From assembly GCA_019022655.1 (NCBI GenBank), contig JAFJYI010000278.1, positions 868,001-932,000 of the forward strand: a DNA stretch of 64,000 nucleotides. Reading direction: 5' to 3'. Positions within the stretch are counted from its first letter, which is position 1. Each line of letters opens with the position of its first letter. This DNA comes from Acacia acuminata (Eukaryota; Streptophyta; Magnoliopsida; Fabales; Fabaceae). The translations under genes were made by a program, and so were the position numbers. Of this stretch, positions 33,709 through 45,070 are shown piece by piece. A model generated the notes under the pieces. The model saw only the letters and a list, made by a program, of their open reading frames with translations, had not been told where the DNA came from and did not search any database.

Positions 33709-36140
33709 TGTTGGTTATGATTAGTTTTGATGATGTCTTATATAGATGCCATTGTTAAAAGCAAAAAGATTGAGTAATATATTGAGTAATATAATTATCT
33801 CCTACATTGACTAACTACTATGTTTAATGTAGATTAGTCCAAGTTGAATCATGCAGAATAATCAAGAAGGAGATAAGGGATTAATGGAAAGAAGAACTTG
33901 CAGAGAGTGTCAAGGAAGCAAGATGTTATCAATAGATTTTGAAGGATAGATTAGAGAAACATGTTATCAAAAGAACTTGCACAATATAATAGGAATATCA
34001 ACATTCAAGTTCTTGTGATACTGGAAGTCTCTATGATAAGCAGAAGTTGGAATGAAGCTTCATCACTTTATGGATATTGAAGAAGGTAGAAGCTGCAAAG
34101 AATTGATGAGCACAAGTTAAATGATGAAGAATGATCAAGTTGGGAGATGGAAGAAAGAAAGAGTTGAATTATGAAGAATGATCAAGAGAAAAGAGAAGAG
34201 AAGAAAGAAAGAGTTGAGTTATGGAAAATGATCAAGAGAAGAAGAAAGAAAGGAAGAACTTGATGAATGAAATGAAAATATAATTATTCAAGTTATTATA
34301 TTGATGCTAGAAGTCTCCAAGGTCATATGGAAGTAGGAATGATTCAATTCAGAATTAAAGTCAGCAAAAATCAGTTTTAGGATGAGAAAACTCAAGTTTC
34401 CAAGTCAAAACTCGAGTTTCATGCTTCTCTGCAATGATTTGCTCCTCTGCTATGAGAAAACTCGAGTTTAGGACTCAAAACTCGAGTTTAAAAGTCAAAA
34501 CTCGAGTCAGCCAACTCAAAACTCGGGTTTGTAGTGCCTTCAGCAACTCTGGTGTCTCTGGACTAAGAAAACTCGAGTTTACAAGTGAAAACTTGAGTTT
34601 CCAAGTGAAAACTCGAGTTTACGTAATCAGCTCTTCAGCTCCACTCTACTTCACGTTCAGCTCGGGTGACGTCTGGTAATTCGATGATATCTCTTAAACC
34701 AGAAATTGGATTGAGGTGAAATCAGTGGCATATGAAACTAGACTCCAAATGCGTCATTTTGATATAAAATTCAAGTCCAAAGGAGTTCATATCAAGGAGC
34801 TATGAATTGTGGAAGTTGGAAGAAAAATCCACGCCACACAGAAAACCAAGCTTCAATGTTTTGAGTTTATCTCACAAACTAAAACTCCGATTGCACTGAA
34901 ATTAGTGGCATATGAAAATAGACTCAAAGATCTTTCCATCAAGAGTTTAACGGACCAAAACGGAGTTCAGACCAGGGAAATATGGCCCTCGAAAGTTGAC
35001 AGTTATTTTCGAGAAAGCTCAACAAAGTCAAAACTCGAGTTTGTAAGAACAAAACTCGAGTTTTCGGAGTTAGAGAGCAAGCGAACTTCAGAACATCTTC
35101 CAAACTCGAGTTTGTGAAACCAAAACTCGAGTTTTGGTCAAACAGAGAGCAATTTGGAGTAACGCAACCTCAAAACTCGAGTTTCCAAATGAAAACTCGA
35201 GTTTTCATCTCTGCTTCGAGAAAATCGGCGTTTCGAAAATCCCGATTCTTTTGATAAACATCCAGATGATTACCCAAATGACTTATAACACTTCTTAACA
35301 TTATTTATATCATTTGTGTACGTGTTTCAGATGATCAAAGGCTGTTAAACTGAAGATCAAAGGGAAAGTAAATGCTGATGTCATAGCTGGTTCAAAAAGC
35401 AAAAGTTCTAACGGCTATATTTCTTTATCCAACAGTCATTAAATCTTCAAACGGTCATATATTGATCTCTACCTATAAATAGAAGACAGATTCAAGTAGA
35501 AAAATGTAGAGACACAAGCTTACATCTTTAATATGCTGATACTCTGATTTTTACATCATTTACACTCTGTTTTTCATGTCTAGATAGCTTAGAGAGTGAG
35601 ATGATCAATATTGTTCTTCAGTGTTCATTTATTCACTTCTGAGAGAGAAGATTTATTGTAATCATTCTATCTATCGAGAGTTACTCAAGATTGAGTGATC
35701 TTGAGTGGGAACACATTGTGTTGATTACAACTTGTAAGGGGGAGTGAATCCTAGTGAGAGGATTACTTGATGCGAGTGTGTAATCAAGGGGTGTGTTGAT
35801 TATAGTTTGTAAGGGGAGTGAATCCTAGTGAGAGGATTACCTCTTGTACAGAACGTGTAATCGAGTTGAAAGAAGATAGTGGATTGAAAATCTCAAGCGG
35901 TGCTTGAGGACTGGATGTAGGTCAAGGATTGGGTCGAACCAATATAAATCAGTTTGCACATTCTCTTCCCTTATCTCTTACATTTCCAGCATACATGTTT
36001 GAATGTGCATATATATTTGAACGACTGATTATTGCTTTATAAACTGATTTAAGTAAGTTACAAAAAGATTTTCAAAGTAACTAAAGGTTTAATCTAACAC
36101 CCAATTCACCCCCCCTCTTGGGTGACAGCCGGTTCTTACA
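33709..36140 (+). repeat. Solo Sirevirus-type LTR 1, nested in LTR 2
   Basis: It starts TGTTGGTTATG and ends TTCTTACA, with the target AATTG duplicated at 33704-33708 and 36141-36145. It contains AAAACTCGAGTTT-type palindromes (34388-35215), a TATA box at 35474-35482, the 'aagggggagtgaatc' motif twice (35737 and 35811, in a local duplication) and 'ccccccctcttgggtga' near the end. Size is 2,432 bp. The internal region was lost, presumably by LTR-LTR recombination. Confidence 0.9.
35474..35482 (+). promoter_or_regulatory. TATA box in solo LTR 1
   Basis: TATAAATAG on the plus strand, at the position matching the TATA box of the complete element's LTR. Confidence 0.7.
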
Positions 36141-37367
36141 AATTGCCTCAAGTCATTTATTTATTGCCTCAAGGCAACTTGACTCAAGGCACTTTATTCT
36201 TGCCTCCGATCAAGTTGACACTTGGCCATTTCTAGTTATATCAAAGACTATGCCTCTAGTCATTTATCTACCTCTAGTCATGTTAACTCAAGGCATCCAT
36301 TAATTGACTCAAGGCGAATTATCCTGTTACTTGTTTTCACGCTAAATATCGTATTTGCCTCTAGTCAGAAAGATATTGGCTCTAGTCATGATAACTCAAG
36401 GCATCATATTTTTGACTCAAGGCAAAAACTTTCCAACTTGAAATTCAAACGATTTACTCTTACCTCGAGTCAATTAAAATGCCTCCATATACCTCTAGTC
36501 ACGTTCTCTTTTTACTAGATTCATAACTTTCTAATTATCAAATCACTGTCTCTGGAAAATCAAAATCAATTGACTATGATTTCATTGTTTCAAATCATTA
36601 CTCATTACTGTTCTTAATTGCATTTAATCAATTTGTTAATGAGTTACAAATTATTAGAATGAGGATCAACACAGGATGTTGACTAAAGCAATCCAATATT
36701 TATTAAACTTACCTATTTGAGAAACTCAACAAATGACATACCGCAATGTTACGGGCAAGAATATTTCATTTCCTTTGCTGGGTCTCAACGGTCATAATCA
36801 CAATTATAGGAATAATGACGGCGATTATTCCGACCCTTCTGCTTCATTTTAAAGAGCCTCAACGGATATTTCTTCAAGCTTCTCAACGGTCATGAGATCA
36901 ACTATATATACCTGAAGTTTTGAACTCATCAATCACCGAAAAACGTTGTGCATTCTACTCTTATTGTATTAACTATTCTGTCTATTCCATTAATATCTTC
37001 GGATATTGTGTACCCCAGTGTTTATCTTTATCTACTTGTGAGGAGGTTCAAAACACCTTTTTGATTATTGTGTTGTAAAATCTTAAGGTTGTGGAACCTT
37101 AAGTGGGTATAATATTACAGCTTATAAGGGGGAGTGAGTCTAGTGAAAGGATCATCCGAGTACAGTGTAATTGTTCTTGAAAGATAGTGAAAATCCCAAG
37201 TGTTCTGGGGACTGGACGTAGGTCAAAGTATTAGACCGAACTAGTATAAATTGCTCTATGTCTGTTTTCTTTTCTTGTCTCTGTTTTTTTTATTTGTGCT
37301 CGTGTGATTCATGAAAAGAATTTGAGATCACCTATTCACCCCCCCTCTAGGTGATATTATACCTTCA

Positions 37368-37680
37368 AAAGTGATCAAGGTATTTTGGCTGCGAAAATGT
37401 TGATATAGGATAGTTGTTAATACTTACAGTTGTAGTTGTTAATATGACTATTTAAGTTGTTAATACAAAGTGTATGTTGTAGGGTAGGTTAATAAAATGT
37501 TGCTATGTTTTTTTGGCATGGAAACAAAGGGAAAGGTCTATTTTTTAGTGGGAATAGTTGAATATGTTCAAGGTATTTTGGTTGCAAATAAGCTGATATG
37601 AGATATTTGTTAATATCTACGGTTGTAGAATCGTTAATTTGACTGTTGAAGTTTTTAATACAAACTTTAGGTTGCAAATT
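37368..37680. repeat. Two-unit tandem repeat, first unit split by LTR 2
   Basis: The unit 'gtagggtagg...gtgggaatagttgaa...caaggtattttgg...gttgtag' occurs whole at 37477-37680. It also occurs split, as 32955-33040 plus 37368-37476, on either side of LTR 2. The whole unit shows the target before insertion. Confidence 0.75.
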
Positions 37681-37860
37681 GAAATTAAAGATGGCTAGTA
37701 CTTCATGGAAGAATATATTATGTTTCTTTCATGTGAAGAGAACTTTGTACATGGTAGAGGAGATGAAAGTGAGTATGCTGGTGGTATAGTAAGAACAAGA
37801 TGCATAAAAAAAGGCACAACATCTAAGGAGTTATAAAGAATTATATCATCTTTAAAACCA

Positions 37861-38076
37861 ACTGATGGAATTGTTAGCACCCACTAATGGAGTTGTTAAC
37901 ACTTACTGATGTAATTGTTAACACACACTGATGGACTTATTAACACCTACTGATGGACTCGTTAACACCCACTTATGTAGTTGTTAACTACCACTGATGG
38001 AGTTGTTAACACCCATTGATGGAGTTGTTAACACCCATTGATACAGTTGTTAATACCCACTGATGCAGTTGTTAAG
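37861..38076. repeat. 22-bp minisatellite
   Basis: About nine to ten copies of a 22-bp unit containing GTTGTTAACACCCACTGAT with 1-4 changes per copy. The unit is not a multiple of three, and stops occur, so it is not protein-coding in this form. Confidence 0.9.
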
Positions 38077-38952
38077 GAAGTCATACAAATTTTGGATATA
38101 CTTCTTAGCTGGTTTGTATTGTAGTTCTCAAAATCAAATATTACATGTCTATTGTAGGTGCATTTTTGTTTTAACTTAATTTTTTTGGTTTGTTCTTTCT
38201 ATATGTTTCCCTAATGTTTTTTTTGTCATATGTCTGCATTATAATTGAAATGCATAGGTGCTTGACTTTCTTCCACAGCTACCTGACACATTGAAGAATG
38301 AGGGATAATCATTCACTGAGGTTGAAGTTGTTGTGTTTCTTCCATGCCTTGTAGAGAATGCTATTATTTATCATTCCAGTGTGCATACTTGTGTGTGAAT
38401 TGCCAAGTTTTCTATCTTCAGATCAATATGTCGTTGGGTTTTCCGTGAGTATATGATATGTTGTTGATGTTGATTCAGTATCAAATGCGAAATAAATTTG
38501 GTTATCTGATGGCAATAAATTCATATATATCTCTTTCTAAATAATTAAATATTGCAGCTAGAACATAACATTGAAAAAGTTTGGAAAAAATTTGAGAGCT
38601 CACCAAATAGATTATTTTGCTTCTTTACATACCATTAACAAAGACCAAAGAAGTAGGAAAAAATTCTTCATGTAATTGAAATTAAAAAATCAAGTAACCA
38701 TCATGAGAACATTTACACAATACCAAATTATAAAGGTTATTTTCATCAATACAAATGATCACTTTCATCTAAAGAGTGATTTCAATGCATGCCCATATAC
38801 GCCACTGAACCACCAGATAGACTAAAATAAGACGGTTGGAACTTGGAAATGCTTCTCTTTTAAACAAGAATTTGTGATCTTACAACAAAATGTGAACACT
38901 TCCTTCTAGATTCTTTGCTAAGCATGCAAATACAAGTCGAAGAACTTCATTA
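38077..38952. other. Unassigned spacer
   Basis: AT-rich with no recognisable gene, transposon end or RNA. Confidence 0.5.
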
Positions 38953-39244
38953 CATTACTACAAAATAGAAAGTTAACGTACCCCAATTAACATCGCTTTA
39001 AAAAATTAAGACGTTAAAACGTAGGCGGTAGCACTTGTTGTAATTTTCTCCTTACTTTTAACGTCATTTTTTTAAAAACCTAACGTTAAATGTTTTGATA
39101 CAACGACGGTTTTAATAAAAACAGTCGTTGTACCTTAGATGCCATTTATTTTATTTTGAGACACAATTTAATTTAATTTTGCGAAAAATTAGTGCTACTT
39201 ACTGTTAGAATAAAATCTTGAAAATTATATGACCATCATGATTT

Positions 39245-41020
39245 CACTACTACAAAAGATACTTTTAACGTCCGTTTTTAAGACTCTTTGATGACTGTTT
39301 TCAGGGGATCGTATATAGTAAGTGTCGTTGAAAGTTTATAACTTACAATGACTGTTATTTAAATAACAGTTGTTGAATGTCTCTTTTTTTTCCCCAAATA
39401 GTGGCACAATGGGAAAATTGAAAAGCCAAAGATAGCAACAACAACAACAACAAGACAACACCAACAATTTCATAAAAACAACATGAAGTTTTGTCATGCT
39501 CCGCCACCACACAACCAAATAGGAAGAGGAAGAAAACTAAAAAGGTTACTTTCATCAACTAGGGGCATAGATACCTCGACTTTAGCAATTGATCTACCAA
39601 GTCCTAGAGCTACACTCTGTGCGAGAAGATGGCCGACATCAGCAATTATGGGGGAAAAACTAATCGAAAGAAAACAAATAGCATCAAGAGCAAAATCAAG
39701 AAAAATCAAAATTGAAATTTTGATTAAAGCCAAAAGAACTATAATATTGAAAAGAACAAATTTGAACAAATAAAAAATCCAGATCCAAATCAAAGAGCTA
39801 GCCAAAATCCAAAAAACTAGAATATTGAACAATCAAGAATAAATGCAAAGTATAATCACTGAAGAAGGAGAAACAATTAAAATAAAAAAGAATTAGCCAT
39901 GGATCAACGACTTGGCGCAAATCGAGATTTGGAGAAAAGAAGCCGAGAAGGGTTTTCCAAATCTTGATATAAGTGGGGCAGATCTAAATCTTGTAGGCTA
40001 CTTTTGCACCCCCAACAAAACTAGCAAAATGCGACTTCCCTAGAAACGAAGAAGAAATTTAGCATAGTGAACAGGATGTGCAAAAGTAAGACGTTCAAGA
40101 CTCTTAATGAAAGGTTGCATTTAGGATGGATTTGAGGAAGACGTTCCTGACCGTTAGATTTTGAAAAGAAAACTTCATACTTTTATGGAAGAGAGGGAAC
40201 AACAAAATGTTGAAGGCATGAGATTAAAGTTGAAATATTTAAAAAATTTGAGTTTCAACGACTCGTTTTGAAAAACCGGTCGTTGTAACGCAAAATAAAA
40301 AAATAAAATAAATTGAAATATCTAAAAAACTAGTCGTTGTAACTCAAAATGTCGAAGGCCTTTGGATTGAAGTTGAAATATCTAAAAAATTTGAGTTTCA
40401 ACAACTCGTTTTAAAAAACCAGTTGTTGTAACTCAAAATAAAAAATAAAATAAGTTGAAATATCTAAAAAATTCGAGGGAGGCTTGAAATAAATGATATT
40501 GATATATTTCTTATAGATATATATAAAAGAGATATATTGTTTAATTTATTAAATTTAATTATTAGGAACTAACTAAATGAAAAACGGTTAGAATTCTTCT
40601 CTTAACTATTGAAATTCTAGGCTACATACTAGGAAATAGCTATAAATATGGGATAAAGTCACATTGGTCATATAATCTTGAAGATTTTATTCTAACGGTA
40701 AGTAACACTAATTTTTTGCAAAATAAAATAAATGGTGTCTCAAAATAAAATAAATGGTGTCTAATATACAACGACTATTTTTATTAAAATAGTTATTGTA
40801 TTAAAAAATTTAACTTTTGTTTTTAAAAAAATGGACGTTAAAGGTAAGCGAGAAAATTACAACGATTGCCACCGTCTACTTTTTAACATCAATTTTGTGT
40901 GAAACATTCGTTGAGTATTCTTGCCAAAATTTCAAAAGTGCCACCGCCCCATTTTCTATGTCTGTTTTCATTCAATCGGTCGTTAGATGAGAGTTGTTAA
41001 ATCTACTTTTTGTAGTAGTG
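39245..41020 (-). mobile_element. Element N, same family as O, nested in inverted orientation
   Basis: Ends are CACTACTACAAAAGATAC (39245) and the inverse of CACTACTACAAAAAGTAG (41020). The target TTT is duplicated at 39242-39244 and 41021-41023. The sequence is the reverse complement, with divergence, of the host element's halves on either side. Length is 1,776 bp. No coding capacity is recognised. Confidence 0.8.
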
Positions 41021-41025
41021 TTTAA

Positions 41026-41330
41026 TCCTATATTTACGTTATTTCCTAGTATGTAGACTAGAATTTCGATAGTTAAGAGAAAAAATGTAACCGTTTTTTT
41101 TCATTTAATTAGTTCCTAATAATTAAATTTAATAATATATCTCTTATACATGTGTGTGTGTGTGTGTGTGTTTTATCCCATATTTATAGCTATTTCCTAG
41201 TATACGGCCTAGAATTTCGATAGTTAGAGAAGAAATCTAATCGTATTTTCATTTAGTTTGTTCCTAATTAAATTTAGTAAATTAATCAATATATCTCTTA
41301 TATATATATATATATATATATAATATCAAT
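41026..41330. repeat. Internal duplication of about 150 bp with TG and TA runs
   Basis: The phrase 'tatttcctagtat' to 'aatatatctcttata' occurs twice (41040-41150 and 41190-41300), ending in (TG)n at about 41152-41171 and (TA)n at about 41300-41321. Only one copy is present in element N. Confidence 0.7.
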
Positions 41331-41723
41331 ATCATTTATTTTAAGCTTCCCTTATGCCATTTTATTTTATTTTTTATTTTGAGTTACAATGACTAGTTTT
41401 TCAAAACCAAATCGTTGAAATTCGAATTTTTTAGATTTTTTATTTTTTATTTTGAATTACAACGATCGATTTCTTAAAACTAGTTATTGAAACTCAAATT
41501 TTTTAGATATTTTAACTTTAATCTCACGCCTTCGACATTTTTAGTTACAATGACTAGCTTTTCGAAACCAGTCGTTGAAACTCGAATTTTTTAGATATCT
41601 CAATTTATTTTATTTTTTATGTTGAATTACAACGATTGGTTTTTTAAAACTAGTCGTTGAAACTCAAATTTTTAGATATTTCAACCTTAATCTCACACCT
41701 TCGACATTTTGTTGTTCCCTCTC

Positions 41724-43483
41724 TGATCAAACCATATTTTTATATGATTTTTTGTGATTAAATTGGGATTTTTAATGCATTTTATTAGACATTATTACAT
41801 GATTAAGCACTAATTTGAGGTTTGGATATTTGTATTGAATTAAGCATAATCAAAGGCAAAATGGTCATAATTTGTTAATTTATTCGTACAATTGATTCCT
41901 TGGACTTTTGAAGCTACATTGTGCTTAATTTTGCATTGCAAAAATCTTTGGAAATCCTAAATCATTGAAGAAAATGGACCAGAGAAAATTACAGAAAAGT
42001 GTTGAGGTGTTTTGAAGTTTTCATTAAGTCCCTCTGCAAAACTTTTTAAAAGTTTTCACTTAGGTCCCTGACCTAAACTCTGCGTTTTGAGAAGCAAAGT
42101 TTAGGTCAGAAAAGAGAGACCCGTAGAGCTGAAAAAAGGGAACCCGACAGATTGAATGAGGAGAGTGCCACGAGCTGAGGGAGGAGGATGAACTAGCTTC
42201 TTCAACCTGGACCTTTACGCCTTCAGAGGTCGACTCTTCCCTTTCACCTTCACCACCATCTCCGACGACCCACCATCTTCCACCACCGTCTCTCATCGCC
42301 TTCAACCATCTCAACCTTGGCCCCTTTTGACGTCGCCAGTGACTTCTCACTCTTCATTCCTCGTCACCATCGACCACGCATCCTCCCTCAACCACCATCC
42401 TTCTCACTATCATTTTTCACCACCACCATCGGACCTCCGTCGCACTGGCTCAGAACCTATAGCTGCACTTCAGACCCCACCATTAGCTTCATCACCACCA
42501 TTTACTTCATCCACCTTCATCCTCCTCCACGCATCTCCACAGTTGAATCCACCACCGTGCCCACTGACCCTTTTTTCCTCTACTTCCACATTTGCTTTAC
42601 ACTCAACTTCCATGGATTTTCACATGCGGATGAAGTCATTTGTGTGGCAGAGCTTAAACTAATGAGTGGCTAAATCTTTGCTTCTTGGTGATGAGGAATT
42701 TTGCTTGAGCTCACATGTGCTTACATAGGGGAGTTTATCTATCATCCTATTAGTCTAGAATTATGTATTTGAATTTATTTAATTTTTATGTATTTGAATT
42801 TATTTAATTTTTATACATGATTAGGAACGAGATTAATGGTAATTAACTTTGTTAGTTTGATATTTGTAGTTGAGATCGAATATTGTGGTTTGAAGATTAT
42901 ATATGTTTGAACTTTTTTGTGGTTGCAATGAAGTTATGTTGATTAGCGTGGTATTGTCTAATTAATGTGGTTGATTGGTACCCTTGAAATTTGGTTAGCA
43001 CTCAAATTTAAGAAGACTCATTGCATTATTATAATTTCAATTGCACATTAAGTGGCTTCTAACAATATCTCAAGAGGTAGTAGTTAGCTACTATTAATTG
43101 GGAATATTGGACTCAAGTAGTATCTTGAGGTTTTTCATTAAGACTTAATGAAGTTAGACTCCTATTCCTTTTTTTTAGTGAGGATAGCTATTTCCTTCAT
43201 TACCAAGAGCATCCATAATTAATCCCTTTAAATCCAAATCATTCTTCATTATTTTTCAAAAAAAAAAAAAAAACCAAAAAGAATAGAAATAGTTTCTTTT
43301 ATATTTTCATTAATTTTAGTTTAAAGAAAACCAATTTTAAAACCCCTTTTCTAACAATGTTTTTTAGTATTTAGTTTAACCTAGGGAATTCAAAATAAAA
43401 GGCTCCTTGATAAAAGAACGATCCCAAGTTGTTTGCACTATATTGCATTTGACCCTGAGACGACTAAGGTTTTTGTCAAATCA
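41724..43483 (+). repeat. Solo LTR of a Ty3/gypsy-like element
   Basis: It starts TGATCAAACC and ends GTCAAATCA, with the target CTCTC duplicated at 41719-41723 and 43484-43488. The flanks join to sequence continuous in element N near 40190. The ending, with 'acgatcccaag', 'tatattgcatttgaccctg' and an LTR of about 1.76 kb, fits large plant gypsy LTRs of the Tat/Athila type; that lineage call is tentative. Proline-rich open frames at 42317-42673 are within the LTR and not genes. Confidence 0.75.
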
Positions 43484-44384
43484 CTCTCTTCCATAAAAAT
43501 ATGAAGTTTTCTCTTCAAAACCCAACAACACAGAAGGTCTTCTTCAAATCCATCCTAAACACCACCTTTCATTAAGAGTCTTGTTTTCGGGGAAGTCACT
43601 TTTACGCTAATTTTGTTGTGAGGTGCAAAAGTAGCCTACAAGATTTAGATCGCCCCGTTTATATCAAGATTTGGAAAACCCTTCTCGGCTTCATTTCTCC
43701 AGATCTCTAGATTTGCGCCAAAGTCGTCGATCCGTGGCTAATTCTTTTTTTCTATTTTAATTGTTTCTCCTTCTTCAGTGATTATACTTCGCATTTATTC
43801 TTGATTGTTCAATATTTGGTTTTTTTTTTTTTGGCTAGCTCTTTGATTTGGATCTGGATTTTTGATTTTTGATTTTTCAATTTGGTTCTTTTTAATATTA
43901 TGGTTCTTTTGGCTTTAATCAAAATTTCTATTTTGATTTTTCTTCGGTTTTTGCTCTTGATGCTATTTGTTTTCTTTTTTATTGTTTTTTTTTTAGAATT
44001 ACATTTGTTGCCACTTAGGCACAAAGTCTAGCTCCGGGACTCGGTAGATTAATTACAAAAGTTGAGGTATCTATATCCCTAGTTGATGAAAGGAACCTTT
44101 TTCTTCCTCTTCCTGTTCTGTTCTGTTGTGTGGTGGCAGAGCATGACAAAGCTTCATGTTGTTTTTATGGAATCGTTGGTGTTGTCTTCTTCTTATTGTT
44201 GTTGTTATTATCTTTGCTTTTTCAATTTTTTCTTTGCAATGCTTTTTTTTGCCGCCATTTGGGAAAAAAAGACATTCAACGATTGTTATTTAAATAACAG
44301 TCGTTGTAAATTATAAACTTTCAATGACACTTGTTATATACGACCCCTTGAAAACAGTTGTCTAAAGCGTCTTTTGTAGTAGTG

Positions 44385-44768
44385 AATTATCCTCCTTCCA
44401 AAACAACAAGGATGCCTTCTTTGGATTCTACAAGAGCATCTTTGAGGTAAGGAAACCAGTAATATAATAATCCATGTTTGCATCAACCTGGACTACTTGC
44501 CAATAAACCTTCCTTTTCGAGTATCATAATAATCTGGCCATCTATCCATGCAAAGTTTTTCTCTTCCAAATCAGGCCTTTCCATCTTAGTGCGGGCTAAA
44601 GTAAACCGAAATTCAAAACATACTTATTGTCATGTCCTCAAAACAGGTGGTCTTGCAAACATCAAGCAAACAGGCAGGAAAAAGAGAGAGGAAAGTATAC
44701 AAAAATATATTAACTTGTTTCCTCCTTCACTCATGGATAAAATTTAAGTACATATACAAATCAAATAT
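44385..44768. other. Unassigned flank, left side of hAT insertion
   Basis: No gene is recognised. It continues on the other side of the hAT element (47462-47650). Confidence 0.45.
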
Positions 44769-44788
44769 CTCATAGACAGTGGCGGATT

Positions 44789-44826
44789 TTGGGATAAATA
44801 TTTGGGGAACCAAATATTTATCCCAA
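44789..44826. repeat. Perfect 17-bp hairpin near the hAT end
   Basis: TTGGGATAAATATTTGG (44789-44805) and its exact inverse (44810-44826) are separated by four bases, 12 bp inside the left terminal repeat. Confidence 0.95.
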
Positions 44827-45070
44827 GATCGTAATATTCGATATAGACCGGCAAATACAGGAGAGTGACAAATCTAGTTTGAGTTGTGAAGATAACAAGT
44901 ATATCTATTACTGTCATTTCTTATCAACAACAAACACAATCAAAGAATGAAAACAAAGAAGGAAATAAAGAAAGAAACAAGAAAATAATTTATCAAATTC
45001 GACGATTTCAACGAGATTTACCAATTAGGAAATTTCTTATATTAGAAAAGAATCAAGACCGAGACAAAGT

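Larger units (their letters stand above)
33041..37367 (+). repeat. Solo Sirevirus-type LTR 2, itself interrupted
   Basis: The ends are TAGTTCTCATG... (first base pair TA instead of TG) and ...ACCTTCA. The 5-bp target AAAGT is duplicated at 33036-33040 and 37368-37372. The 3' part has the family signature 'ttcaccccccctctaggtga' and 'aagggggagtg', as in the complete element. Its palindrome array uses TTGCCTCAAGGCAA, TGACTCAAGGCA and TGCCTCTAGTCA words (33250-33690, 36140-36490). Removing the nested LTR at 33709-36140 leaves about 1.89 kb, the size of the complete element's LTR. Confidence 0.85.
38953..44384 (+). mobile_element. Non-autonomous CACTA-like element O (CACTACTACAAAA ends), doubly interrupted
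   Basis: The left end is CATTACTACAAAATAG (38953) and the right end is the inverse of CACTACTACAAAAGAC (44384). Removing the nested element 39245-41020 and the gypsy LTR 41724-43483 leaves about 1.9 kb. The joined sequence then matches element N read in reverse along its whole length, so both are members of one family. No transposase is encoded; the short open frames are chance. I see no matching 3-bp target duplication for O, so its left end may be altered. Confidence 0.75.

Noticed and set aside
39483..39832. Overlapping open frames on both strands of element N (39483-39773 plus, 39494-39832 minus)
   Set aside because: They are within a non-autonomous element, overlap on opposite strands and are not preserved in the paired arm.
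42317..42673. Proline/threonine-rich open frames
   Set aside because: They lie wholly inside the gypsy solo LTR bounded by CTCTC duplications, with no homology or gene signals.
38953..44384. A single large foldback transposon with arms longer than 1 kb
   Set aside because: The TTT duplication around 39245-41020 and collinearity of the rejoined outer element fit two nested same-family elements better.
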